A stretch of DNA of 64,000 nucleotides, taken from NCBI GenBank assembly GCA_029210725.1, contig JARGFM010000003.1, positions 62,001-126,000 on the forward strand. The letters run 5' to 3'. This stretch comes from Bacteroidales bacterium (GTDB lineage Bacteria; Bacteroidota; Bacteroidia; Bacteroidales; GCA-2748055). Every line of letters begins with the position of its first letter. Positions within the stretch are counted from its first letter, which is position 1. The notes below the pieces were generated by a model that was given only the letters and a program-made list of their open reading frames with translations, did no database searches and was not told the DNA's origin. The position numbers and the translations under genes were made by a program. Positions 35,432 through 41,945 of the stretch are shown piece after piece.

Positions 35432-36220
35432 ATGAAAAAACTACTGATCACTTTGCTAGCATGCTCCATCCTCACTCCCCTGGTGGCACAGAACCAGGTA
35501 ATTCCCCTCTGGGAAGGAGATCCGCCCAACTACCGGGAGACGGGTGAAGTGACCATCTGGGATACCTCCGACATTGTCCGGGTCAGGAATGTGCAGAAAC
35601 CCGATATTGCCGTGTTCCTGCCTTCCAAAAAGAATTCCACAGGCGAAGCGGTGGTGATCTGCCCGGGAGGGGGTTACGAAATCCTGGCCTACGACTGGGA
35701 GGGAAGTGATATTGCACGCTGGCTCAATTCCCGGGGCATAGCCGCATTTGTGCTGAAATACCGGCTGCCCGGTTCCAAAAGCAATATTGTTCCCCATAAG
35801 TCCCCCCTGATGGATGCACAGCGTGCCATGAGGCTGGTCCGTTTCAACGCGGCAAAGTGGAACATCGATCCATCCAGGATCGGTGTGATGGGATTTTCTG
35901 CCGGGGGACACCTGGCATCCACGCTCTCCACCCATTATGACGGGGGAGATGCCGGTGAAGAACTGATCCGGTACTACTCCAATGAACTGCAGGTAACGGA
36001 AGATACCCCGCCGGCCATCCTGATCCATTCAGATGATGATACCGCCGTTCCGGCTGAAAATAGTATCGCCTATTATAAGGCGCTCCGGTCCAATAAGATA
36101 TCCTCGGAATTGCACATCTATCCTTACGGTGGCCACGGATATTCCCTGGCCATTGGGCAGGGGCATCTGGCCACCTGGCCCGACCGGGTCATCGAATGGA
36201 TCCGTTACCTGTATCCATAA
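35432..36220 (+). CDS. Exported alpha/beta hydrolase, carbohydrate esterase-like
   Basis: 262 residues with signal peptide LLITLLACSILTPLVAQ. Oxyanion-hole region VVICPGGGYEILAYDWEG, nucleophile Ser156 in GVMGFSAGGHLAS, Asp203 in HSDDDTAVP and His235 in YPYGGHGYSL form the triad. The layout matches the exported xylan-esterase-like or bifunctional acetyl/feruloyl esterase group common in Bacteroidota glycan loci. It would remove acyl groups in the periplasm. It lies 16 bases after the barrel protein and is the last gene of the large catabolic region before the tRNA. Confidence 0.83.
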   Translation: MKKLLITLLACSILTPLVAQNQVIPLWEGDPPNYRETGEVTIWDTSDIVRVRNVQKPDIAVFLPSKKNSTGEAVVICPGGGYEILAYDWEGSDIARWLNSRGIAAFVLKYRLPGSKSNIVPHKSPLMDAQRAMRLVRFNAAKWNIDPSRIGVMGFSAGGHLASTLSTHYDGGDAGEELIRYYSNELQVTEDTPPAILIHSDDDTAVPAENSIAYYKALRSNKISSELHIYPYGGHGYSLAIGQGHLATWPDRVIEWIRYLYP

Positions 36221-36254
36221 GCTGAGACCCCTTGTAAAATTTTGGAGTTTTTTG

Positions 36255-36285
36255 TTTGGCTAATCAAAAAATTCATCTATTTTTG
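36255..36285 (+). promoter_or_regulatory. Bacteroidota-type promoter of the tRNA-Asp gene
   Basis: TTTG at 36255-36258 and TATTTTTG at 36278-36285 match the Bacteroidota -33 (TTTG) and -7 (TAnnTTTG) elements exactly, 19 nt apart. Transcription would start near 36292, about 50 nt before the tRNA. Confidence 0.75.
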
Positions 36286-36344
36286 CCACGAATTTAAGTA
36301 ATGCACGTTCTGTGAAAGAATACCCATAGCCATCAATAGTTTAA

Positions 36345-36418
36345 GGTCTGGTAGTTCAGTTGGTTAGAATATCGGCCTGTCACGCCGAGGGTCGCGGGTT
36401 CGAGTCCCGTCCAGACCG
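36345..36418 (+). tRNA. tRNA-Asp (anticodon GTC)
   Basis: Acceptor arm GGTCTGG (36345-36351) pairs with CCAGACC (36411-36417), discriminator G at 36418. The D arm contains AGTTCAGTTGGTTAGA. The anticodon stem TCGGC/GCCGA encloses CTGTCAC, giving anticodon GTC at 36379-36381. The T arm is GCGGGTTCGAGTCCCGT. CCA is not encoded. Its 3' end is repeated 195 bp downstream, marking it as an integration site. Confidence 0.96.
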
Positions 36419-36421
36419 CTT
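36402..36421 (+). repeat. Attachment-site-like repeat, copy 1 (tRNA 3' end)
   Basis: GAGTCCCGTCCAGACCGCTT, the T-arm and acceptor 3' end of tRNA-Asp plus three bases, recurs exactly at 36597-36616. Such 3'-end copies are left when tyrosine recombinases integrate elements into tRNA genes. Confidence 0.8.
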
Positions 36422-36431
36422 AAACGATCAA

Positions 36432-36460
36432 AACCCGAAGAGTAATCTTCGGGTTTTTTT
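36432..36460 (+). terminator. Intrinsic terminator of tRNA-Asp
   Basis: Stem AACCCGAAGA / TCTTCGGGTT around a GTAA loop, followed by a run of seven Ts (36454-36460), 14 bases after the tRNA. Confidence 0.85.
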
Positions 36461-36513
36461 ATGGTCATATGCGAATCAAGCTTGCTTGAATGAGCAGGTG
36501 GCCATAAAAATAA

Positions 36514-36541
36514 CCAGGGCGAGCATTCGCCCTGGGGTTTT
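36514..36541 (+). terminator. Terminator-like hairpin between the two tRNA 3'-end copies
   Basis: CCAGGGCGA (36514-36522) pairs with TCGCCCTGG (36527-36535) over a GCAT loop, followed by GGTTTT. Lies inside the 195-bp segment bounded by the tRNA 3'-end repeats; that segment holds no gene. Confidence 0.6.
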
Positions 36542-36596
36542 GATAGGTATTATGCAAGGTAGCCCCCGGCAGGGGCAGGGAACTTTTCGTAGAAAA

Positions 36597-36616
36597 GAGT
36601 CCCGTCCAGACCGCTT
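36597..36616 (+). repeat. Attachment-site-like repeat, copy 2 (orphan tRNA-Asp 3' end)
   Basis: Exact 20-bp copy of tRNA-Asp 3' end without the rest of a tRNA. It is followed by its own terminator (36627-36668). No integrase gene lies between the copies, so this is a scar or the remnant of a larger, lost element. Confidence 0.8.
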
Positions 36617-36626
36617 CTTAATTCAC

Positions 36627-36668
36627 AAATCCCCTTTAAAATAAAGACTTACAGGGGATTTATTTTTA
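36627..36668. terminator. Terminator after the orphan tRNA end
   Basis: AAATCCCCT (36627-36635) and AGGGGATTT (36653-36661) form a 9-bp stem with a 17-nt AT-rich loop, followed by ATTTTTA. It may be the original downstream terminator of the tRNA, displaced by the insertion. Confidence 0.65.
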
Positions 36669-36740
36669 GGAGTGTTGTCAAGGGTGCTGTATTTAGAGGC
36701 ATTTAGCTATTTTCATTAGCGGGCAAACCAGTCGGGGTTT

Positions 36741-36968
36741 TTATTTGAAGGTTTCTGAGCCAATAACAATCTTTATGGCCTTATCTATATCTAAAACATG
36801 AGTGGGATCCACTCCTGGGGGAGCGTTATACTTGCCGATAACGACAACATCTGGGTTAGTTGTAACATCCTGAATAAAGCCGGAGATTGTTACATTGTTT
36901 GGATATGTAACCTCGATGTCTTTTCCCATATTTGGGAGAAGCGCTTTTAGTAATTTACCAGTTTTCAA
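36741..36968 (-). CDS. Small hypothetical protein in the AT-rich segment
   Basis: 75 residues if started at the TTG at 36968; a shorter form from the ATG at Met14 (MGKDIEVTYPNNVTISGF) is equally plausible, and the frame stays open further upstream without an ATG, so the gene may be truncated at its 5' end. The sequence is beta-rich (VTYPNNVTISGFIQDV, PDVVVIGKYNAPPGVD, IKIVIGSETF) with no signal or membrane segment. No family is recognised. It points toward the tRNA scar and shares the AT-rich composition of the following BlaI/M56 genes, unlike the GC-rich flanks. Confidence 0.4.
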   Translation of the reverse strand: MKTGKLLKALLPNMGKDIEVTYPNNVTISGFIQDVTTNPDVVVIGKYNAPPGVDPTHVLDIDKAIKIVIGSETFK

Positions 36969-37205
36969 GTTATTTAGAAGATCCCGCAGAAGGCTTCTGG
37001 CTCCTGTAAAAAGGCTTGTGATGTGATTTAAATGGCTTGAGATTAATGTAGGTTGCTATTTGATGCATGTAAACTGACAAAAGTTGTATGTAGATTGTCA
37101 TAAGACGATTGTCAGATCGCATAAAATTGCCGTAGATAAGATTCAGTCGCCTGTTGATTGGTATGGCAGGGCAGTGCACATGTTTAAGATGCGTGAATCA
37201 GATAA
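36969..37205. other. Intergenic AT-rich stretch without a recognised gene
   Basis: Short open frames on both strands lack coding character and family similarity. Apart from the operator and promoter that follow at its right end, I see nothing definite here; it may be decayed remains of an integrated element. Confidence 0.4.
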
Positions 37206-37243
37206 AACTATTAAATATAGTTGTATAACTATAAAATATAGTT
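37206..37243 (+). promoter_or_regulatory. Tandem dyad operators for the BlaI-type repressor
   Basis: Two near-identical 17-bp dyads, AACTATTAAATATAGTT (37206-37222) and AACTATAAAATATAGTT (37227-37243), differ at one base and start 21 bp apart, two helical turns. Each has AACTAT/ATAGTT arms. The first ends on the -33 element, the second fills the -33/-7 spacer of the blaI-like gene, as expected for autorepression by dimers. Confidence 0.75.
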
Positions 37244-37251
37244 TATATTTG
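37221..37251 (+). promoter_or_regulatory. Promoter of the BlaI/M56 operon
   Basis: TTG at 37221-37223 and TATATTTG at 37244-37251, 20 nt apart, match the Bacteroidota -33/-7 consensus (TAnnTTTG exact). The start ATG of the repressor gene follows 20 bp after the -7 box, giving a short leader. Confidence 0.75.
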
Positions 37252-37270
37252 TTATTGAAATACAGATGTT

Positions 37271-37630
37271 ATGAAACTAACCAGCAGAGAAGAACAAATC
37301 ATGGATTACCTGTGGGAGCATGGGACCTCTTTTGTAAAGGACATAAAAGCCTCCTTCAAGGATCCACAACCTCATTATAATACGGTTTCAACAATGGTTA
37401 GAAATCTTGAACAAAAGAAAATGGTGGACCATGAAGATTTTGGAACGACCTACAGGTATTTTGCGCTTATCTCCAAGGAAGAATTCGTAAAGGGCAACCT
37501 GAAACGTGACGTGAAAAAGTACTTTGGAAATTCCTATAAATCCCTGGTGTCTTCTCTGGTGGAGTCTGATGACCTGACTTTAAAAGAAATAAAGGAGTTG
37601 ATTGAATTAGCCAAAAAAAGGAAACAATGA
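37271..37630 (+). CDS. BlaI/MecI/CopY-family transcriptional repressor
   Basis: 119 residues. The winged-helix domain spans about 1-75, with LTSREEQIMDYLWEHG and the recognition region PHYNTVSTMVRNLEQKKMVDHEDFGTT split across the wing (YRYFALISKEEF). The C-terminal helix pair (about 80-119) is for dimerisation. The family represses its own operon and is inactivated by proteolysis triggered by an M56 membrane peptidase, which is exactly the next gene, overlapping by four bases (ATGA). Two matching dyads overlap its promoter. No beta-lactamase or PBP2a lies nearby, so the controlled function is unclear. Codons are AT-rich compared with neighbours. Confidence 0.93.
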   Translation: MKLTSREEQIMDYLWEHGTSFVKDIKASFKDPQPHYNTVSTMVRNLEQKKMVDHEDFGTTYRYFALISKEEFVKGNLKRDVKKYFGNSYKSLVSSLVESDDLTLKEIKELIELAKKRKQ

Positions 37631-39042
37631 CATTGCTTCAGTATTATTTATATGCTAATGTTTATATCCTTGCCAGCTGGATATGCTATAGGATCTGGTT
37701 GAAGAACACGATCTACTTCAGATCCGCAAGGATCTTTTTAAACTCTTCTGTAATACTGTCCTCTATTTTACCGCTATTACAACTGGGACTCACTGATTTA
37801 TTAAGTAACACAAACATTGTAAATATCAGTCAGGATCTTCCAGTTATTGGAATAATTTATAATTATCAAACTGGAAATGTACCCTTGGAAACAAGCTCCT
37901 TTTCACTTGACTGGACTGTTATTGTAACCGCATTGCCCTTAACAGGTAGTACCATTACGTTTTTGATATATATGTATAAACATATAAAGATCAAGTCGCT
38001 ATTAAGAAGATCAACAGGATACTTACAGCTCGAAAATGGTCTTGATGTAGTGATGTCTGATGAAATGACTATACCTTTCATTTATTTCAAAAGAATTGTT
38101 ATCCCCAGCAACATCGATGACAAAGATCTTTCGCAGGTTATAAGTCATGAAATCACGCATTATCAAAAATCACATTATTTAGACAATGTGTTATTCTCAC
38201 TGTTTCATGCAATCTTTTGGTTCAATCCATTTTATCTACTGTTAAGAAATGCCCAGCAACTCTATCATGAATTCCAGGTTGATGATCTGATTCTCTCAAC
38301 CGGAGTTGATCCGGTGTCGTACAAGCTGTCTCTCATTAAATATAGTGTAGGACACAAATTGTATTCGCTTGCTAATGGATTATCAAACACAAACACAAAA
38401 ACAAGATTACAAATGATTAATAACATTCATATCAAAAAAGGTAAATGGAGATTATACGTCCTGCTTCCAATCATGGCTATTCTCTTCACTGTTATATGCT
38501 TCGCCAATATTGAACCTAAAACTGTTGATATTCAATCAAATGCCTTAACAAACATCAGTCAGGACGACACTCTCAAACTCGAAGTTGAGTTTATTGACCC
38601 ATTTCAGGGACCTGAAGGAAAGGATGTGGTCTGGCTCCAGGAAGGCGTAATAGTAGTACTTATGAATAGAAACTCTGACATCATGATAGATCGTGAAGAA
38701 TTGCTGTTAGCAGATGTTGAGGAGAAAATCATATCTGTATATAGTCGTAGAATAGAGCAAATTGGTGACTATAATACTGGCAATTATCCGGAAGGCACAG
38801 ACTTCGGCGTCAAAATTGCAGTTTCTAAAGATATAAAGGCCAGTATTGACGAATATCAGAAAATGTGCAATGCTATCAGTACCGCATTGTTTAAACTCCG
38901 TGAAAAGTATTCAAATAAACTATTTGATGCAGATTATGGTTCTCTGACCAATTCCGAAAACCAGGCTATTGATAAACTTATTCCGTTTAAAATCTATGGA
39001 TTGAAGCCAGATAAAGATATGCATCAAAATCCAAATAAATAA
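37627..39042 (+). CDS. M56 (BlaR1-type) membrane metallopeptidase with an ExbD-like C-terminal region
   Basis: 471 residues. N-terminal membrane segments at about 4-20, 35-52 and 95-115, then the zinc motif HEITH at His174-His178 (ISHEITHYQKSHYLDN) with a likely third ligand in LYHEFQVDD; a last membrane segment lies near 275-295 (LYVLLPIMAILFTVICF). The extracytoplasmic end (about 310-471) lacks a penicillin-binding sensor; IVVLMNRNSDIMIDREELL and DFGVKIAVSKDIKASIDEY resemble an ExbD/TolR periplasmic domain, by eye only. It should sense an unknown signal and trigger cleavage of the coupled BlaI-type repressor. AT-rich, part of the presumed acquired segment. Confidence 0.87.
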   Translation: MTLLQYYLYANVYILASWICYRIWLKNTIYFRSARIFLNSSVILSSILPLLQLGLTDLLSNTNIVNISQDLPVIGIIYNYQTGNVPLETSSFSLDWTVIVTALPLTGSTITFLIYMYKHIKIKSLLRRSTGYLQLENGLDVVMSDEMTIPFIYFKRIVIPSNIDDKDLSQVISHEITHYQKSHYLDNVLFSLFHAIFWFNPFYLLLRNAQQLYHEFQVDDLILSTGVDPVSYKLSLIKYSVGHKLYSLANGLSNTNTKTRLQMINNIHIKKGKWRLYVLLPIMAILFTVICFANIEPKTVDIQSNALTNISQDDTLKLEVEFIDPFQGPEGKDVVWLQEGVIVVLMNRNSDIMIDREELLLADVEEKIISVYSRRIEQIGDYNTGNYPEGTDFGVKIAVSKDIKASIDEYQKMCNAISTALFKLREKYSNKLFDADYGSLTNSENQAIDKLIPFKIYGLKPDKDMHQNPNK

Positions 39043-39126
39043 TCACAATCTCCAGTTTCTAATCTGAATATGGTTCTCGGTTTGGTAAGCGGTTTTACTT
39101 AACAATAATGTTCAGAGCTCTTCCAA

Positions 39127-40029
39127 TCAGTCGATGGGCAGCGAATCGTCAGTTCCCCATTCCTGGTAGGAGGCGTCATAGAGGCGCACCGAATAACCCA
39201 GCATTCTGGCCGTAAAATAGAGGGGAGAGGCCCATATTCCGGTTCCGCAGTAGGTGATAAGGGCGACCCCGCCGGGAAGCTTTTTATCTTCAAACAGCCG
39301 GTGCAGCTCTTCCCTGGTTTTAAACAAATGGGACGAATCCTGCCGGGTGACTTCAAAAAAAGGAAGGTTGACTGCCCCTTTAATATGTCCGGGACGAGTT
39401 GAATGATCTTCCTCACCCATGCCCGAATATCTTTCACCGGTTCTGGCATCCACCAGTCTTGCATTCCCGTCGTCCAGGCTGGCAAATACTTCCTCTTTGC
39501 TTATCCTGACTTCAGCCTTGATCTTTATATCGACCTTTCCCTCACTGAAGGAACTTAGCTCCCGGCTCACCCTTTTTCCTTCTTCCTTCCAGGCCTTCAG
39601 GCCTCCCTGCAGCATGGCTGTCTGATGGCCCAGGCCGGCGTAATCCAGGGTGTAAAAGAGGCGGGAGGCCATGGGTATTGCGTTCCCATCCTGATAGCAG
39701 ATGATAATTCTGGAGTTATTATTGATTCCCCATGATCTCAAAACCTTTTCCAAGTTCTCTTCAGCGGGCAGTTCATGTCGCAGGCCATTCTCCTTATTAA
39801 CCAGAACATCCCAGATGGAAGCATATCTGGCCCCGGGGATATGTTCCTCGTCAAATCCGGTCTTCAGACCGTAATGCAGAACTACCAGTGAACTGTCGGT
39901 CAGATTCTCCTCCAGCCAGTCTGTCGAAACAAGAAAATCCCGGTCTTTTTGCTGTATTTGTGAGAACAAAGCAGAAAAAGGGATCAGGACCAGGCAGATG
40001 AGCAGCAACTGTACTTTTGAAATTTTCAT
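39127..40029 (-). CDS. Exported rhodanese-type sulfurtransferase (two domains)
   Basis: 300 residues from the ATG at 40029, the start that leaves signal peptide VQLLLICLVLIPFSALFSQ; an in-frame extension of 16 residues is not convincing. Two rhodanese domains: about 30-150 (VSTDWLEENLTDSSLVVLHYG, DEEHIPGARYASI) and about 165-300 with the active-site loop YCGTGIWAS, Cys261. The first domain also has a cysteine in IICYQDGNA. Such enzymes transfer sulfane sulfur from thiosulfate or 3-mercaptopyruvate to cyanide or thiols; export to the periplasm is frequent in Bacteroidota. It follows the polyamine operon by 70 bases and may be an independent unit. Confidence 0.87.
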   Translation of the reverse strand: MKISKVQLLLICLVLIPFSALFSQIQQKDRDFLVSTDWLEENLTDSSLVVLHYGLKTGFDEEHIPGARYASIWDVLVNKENGLRHELPAEENLEKVLRSWGINNNSRIIICYQDGNAIPMASRLFYTLDYAGLGHQTAMLQGGLKAWKEEGKRVSRELSSFSEGKVDIKIKAEVRISKEEVFASLDDGNARLVDARTGERYSGMGEEDHSTRPGHIKGAVNLPFFEVTRQDSSHLFKTREELHRLFEDKKLPGGVALITYCGTGIWASPLYFTARMLGYSVRLYDASYQEWGTDDSLPID

Positions 40030-40098
40030 TTTAGGTGCCTTTCGGAACATCTCGAAGTATCGCTTTTCAACATACAAATTAAAAGAATCATCACTGAG

Positions 40099-41079
40099 CT
40101 ACCAGTCCAGCAGATAGGCAAAAATCAGTGGCACCACAATGGTCGCATCCGATTCGACAATGTACTTCGGGGTATCTGCATCCAGCTTTCCCCAGGTGAT
40201 TTTTTCATTGGGAACTGCACCGGAGTAGGAACCGTAGCTGGTGGTTGAATCGGAAATCTGGCAGAAATAACTCCAGAAGGGGGTTTGGGTTCGCTCCAGG
40301 TCCTGGTAGAGCATGGGGACCACACAGATTGGAAAATCCCCGGCTATGCCTCCGCCCACCTGGAAAAATCCAAGGCCCTTCTCCCTGGTTTGTTCCGTAT
40401 ACCAGTCCGCCAGCCACATCATATATTCGATTCCGGATTTTACCGTCCGGGCCTGCAGCTCTCCTTTGATGCAATAGGAAGCAAAGATATTGCCCATGGT
40501 GGAGTCTTCCCATCCCGGGACCACAATGGGAAGGTTCTTTTCGGCAGCGGCCATCATCCAGCTGTCGGCGGGGTCGATTTCATAATAGGGTTCGAGCACG
40601 CCCGAATTCAGCATCCGATACATATATTCGTGGGGAAAATATCTTTCCTCTTTGCTTTCTGCCTCTTTCCAGATCCGGAAGATATGCTTTTGCAGGCGCC
40701 TGAAGGCTTCCTCTTCAGGGATGCAGGTATCGGTTACACGGTTGAGCCCCTGGTCCAGCAGTTCCCTCTCCTGGGCCGGAGTTAAATCGCGGTATCCGGG
40801 AATTCGTTTGTAGTGCTTGTGGGCCACCAGATTCATCAGGTCCTCTTCCAGGTTTGCCCCGGTACAGGAGATGATATGTACCTTATCCTGGCGGATCATT
40901 TCGGCCAGCGATTTCCCCAGTTCGGCCGTACTCATGGCTCCGGCAAGAGTGATCATCATCTTATTGCCCGTCTCAAGCTGTTTTCGGTACCCTTCAGCGG
41001 CGTCCATCAGGGCGGCCGCGTTAAAATGCCTGAAATGCTCCAGCATGAACTTGCTGATATTGGCTTTTTGTTCTTTCAT
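40099..41079 (-). CDS. Deoxyhypusine synthase-family protein (bacterial, polyamine metabolism)
   Basis: About 326 residues from the ATG at 41079; a TTG three codons upstream is an alternative start. FRHFNAAALMDAAEGY at the N-terminus, ITLAGAMSTAELGKSL for the NAD-binding region, GLGFFQVGGGIAGDFPICV and the lysine-bearing ITWGKLDADTPKYIVESDATI are family marks; the WGK lysine is the enzyme-imine residue of deoxyhypusine synthase. Bacteria lack eIF5A, and the characterised bacterial members make homospermidine or similar by transferring an aminobutyl group from spermidine or putrescine. The position after agmatinase supports a polyamine role. The stop-to-start gap to agmatinase is about ten bases. 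Confidence 0.87.
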   Translation of the reverse strand: MKEQKANISKFMLEHFRHFNAAALMDAAEGYRKQLETGNKMMITLAGAMSTAELGKSLAEMIRQDKVHIISCTGANLEEDLMNLVAHKHYKRIPGYRDLTPAQERELLDQGLNRVTDTCIPEEEAFRRLQKHIFRIWKEAESKEERYFPHEYMYRMLNSGVLEPYYEIDPADSWMMAAAEKNLPIVVPGWEDSTMGNIFASYCIKGELQARTVKSGIEYMMWLADWYTEQTREKGLGFFQVGGGIAGDFPICVVPMLYQDLERTQTPFWSYFCQISDSTTSYGSYSGAVPNEKITWGKLDADTPKYIVESDATIVVPLIFAYLLDW

Positions 41080-41090
41080 TTCCTTCAATC

Positions 41091-41945
41091 TTAAAGATGG
41101 AATTTATAGGACAGCAGTTTGTAATAGAGTTTGGCCACCAGGAAATCGGGAGCCTTCAGGTCCCTGATTGGAGAAAATTCCACAATATCAAATCCAACAA
41201 TATCTTTGGTTGAAAACACCTTTTTCAGGTATCCCAGCATCTCATACCAGTGCATTCCGCCGGGCTCAGGGGTTCCGGTCGAAGGCATCACAGAGGGGTC
41301 CAGCACGTCCAGGTCGATGCTCAGATAAACCTGCTCACCCATCAGTGCCAGAGATGCCTCCTCCCAGTTTTTACCGGATTGCATATCCCGGGCAAAGAAG
41401 CACTTCGCTGGATCCATAAATTGTTTCTCACAGCTGTCCATGCTCCGGATCCCCACCTGAATCAGGTTGGACTCTTTACTTGCTTTGTGCATGGCACAGG
41501 CGTGATTGTAGGGAGAACCCAGGTACTGCTCCCTTAAATCGGCATGGGCATCCAGCTGAAGAACGGTCAGACCGGGGAAAGCCTGCCAGTAGGCCTCCAT
41601 GATTCCGATGCTGATGGAGTGCTCCCCTCCGAAGAAGGTCAGGAACTTATCGCTGGAAAGAAGATGTTGTGTTTGCTTTCTGACCACCTGGTATACCGAT
41701 TCCGGAGAGGCCTTTTCTTTGATTTCCGGAAGGAGATGGATCCCTTGTTTATAGACTTCCGAATCGGTCTCGATGTCATAGAGCTCCATATTTCCGGCAG
41801 CTTCCAGGAAGGCCTCAAATCCCCGGTCGGCTCCTTTTCCCCAGGTGCTGGTGCCATCGTAAGGGATCGACTGCAGAAGAATCTCAGAACGGTCAAATTC
41901 CGCATACTTTTCCGGGATGCCCCCGAAGGTTTTCCATTCACTCAT
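41091..41945 (-). CDS. speB: Agmatinase
   Basis: Manganese ureohydrolase that splits agmatine into putrescine and urea. 284 residues from the ATG at 41945, which overlaps the end of the decarboxylase gene by 8 bases; the longer open frame adds 20 residues with no family pattern. Metal-ligand motifs are FFGGEHSISIG, VLQLDAHADLREQY and YLSIDLDVLDPSVMPSTGTPEP in two parts. IVGFDIVEFSPI is the conserved C-terminal strand. Cytosolic. With the arginine decarboxylase it forms the two-step arginine to putrescine route. Confidence 0.93.
   Translation of the reverse strand: MSEWKTFGGIPEKYAEFDRSEILLQSIPYDGTSTWGKGADRGFEAFLEAAGNMELYDIETDSEVYKQGIHLLPEIKEKASPESVYQVVRKQTQHLLSSDKFLTFFGGEHSISIGIMEAYWQAFPGLTVLQLDAHADLREQYLGSPYNHACAMHKASKESNLIQVGIRSMDSCEKQFMDPAKCFFARDMQSGKNWEEASLALMGEQVYLSIDLDVLDPSVMPSTGTPEPGGMHWYEMLGYLKKVFSTKDIVGFDIVEFSPIRDLKAPDFLVAKLYYKLLSYKFHL

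Noticed and set aside
36402-36616. Complete integrated element between the two tRNA 3'-end copies
   Set aside because: Only 195 bp apart, with hairpins and no gene; at most a scar or remnant.
36970-37380. Short open frames on both strands upstream of the repressor gene
   Set aside because: No family pattern or coding character; one runs through the promoter and operators and into the repressor gene.
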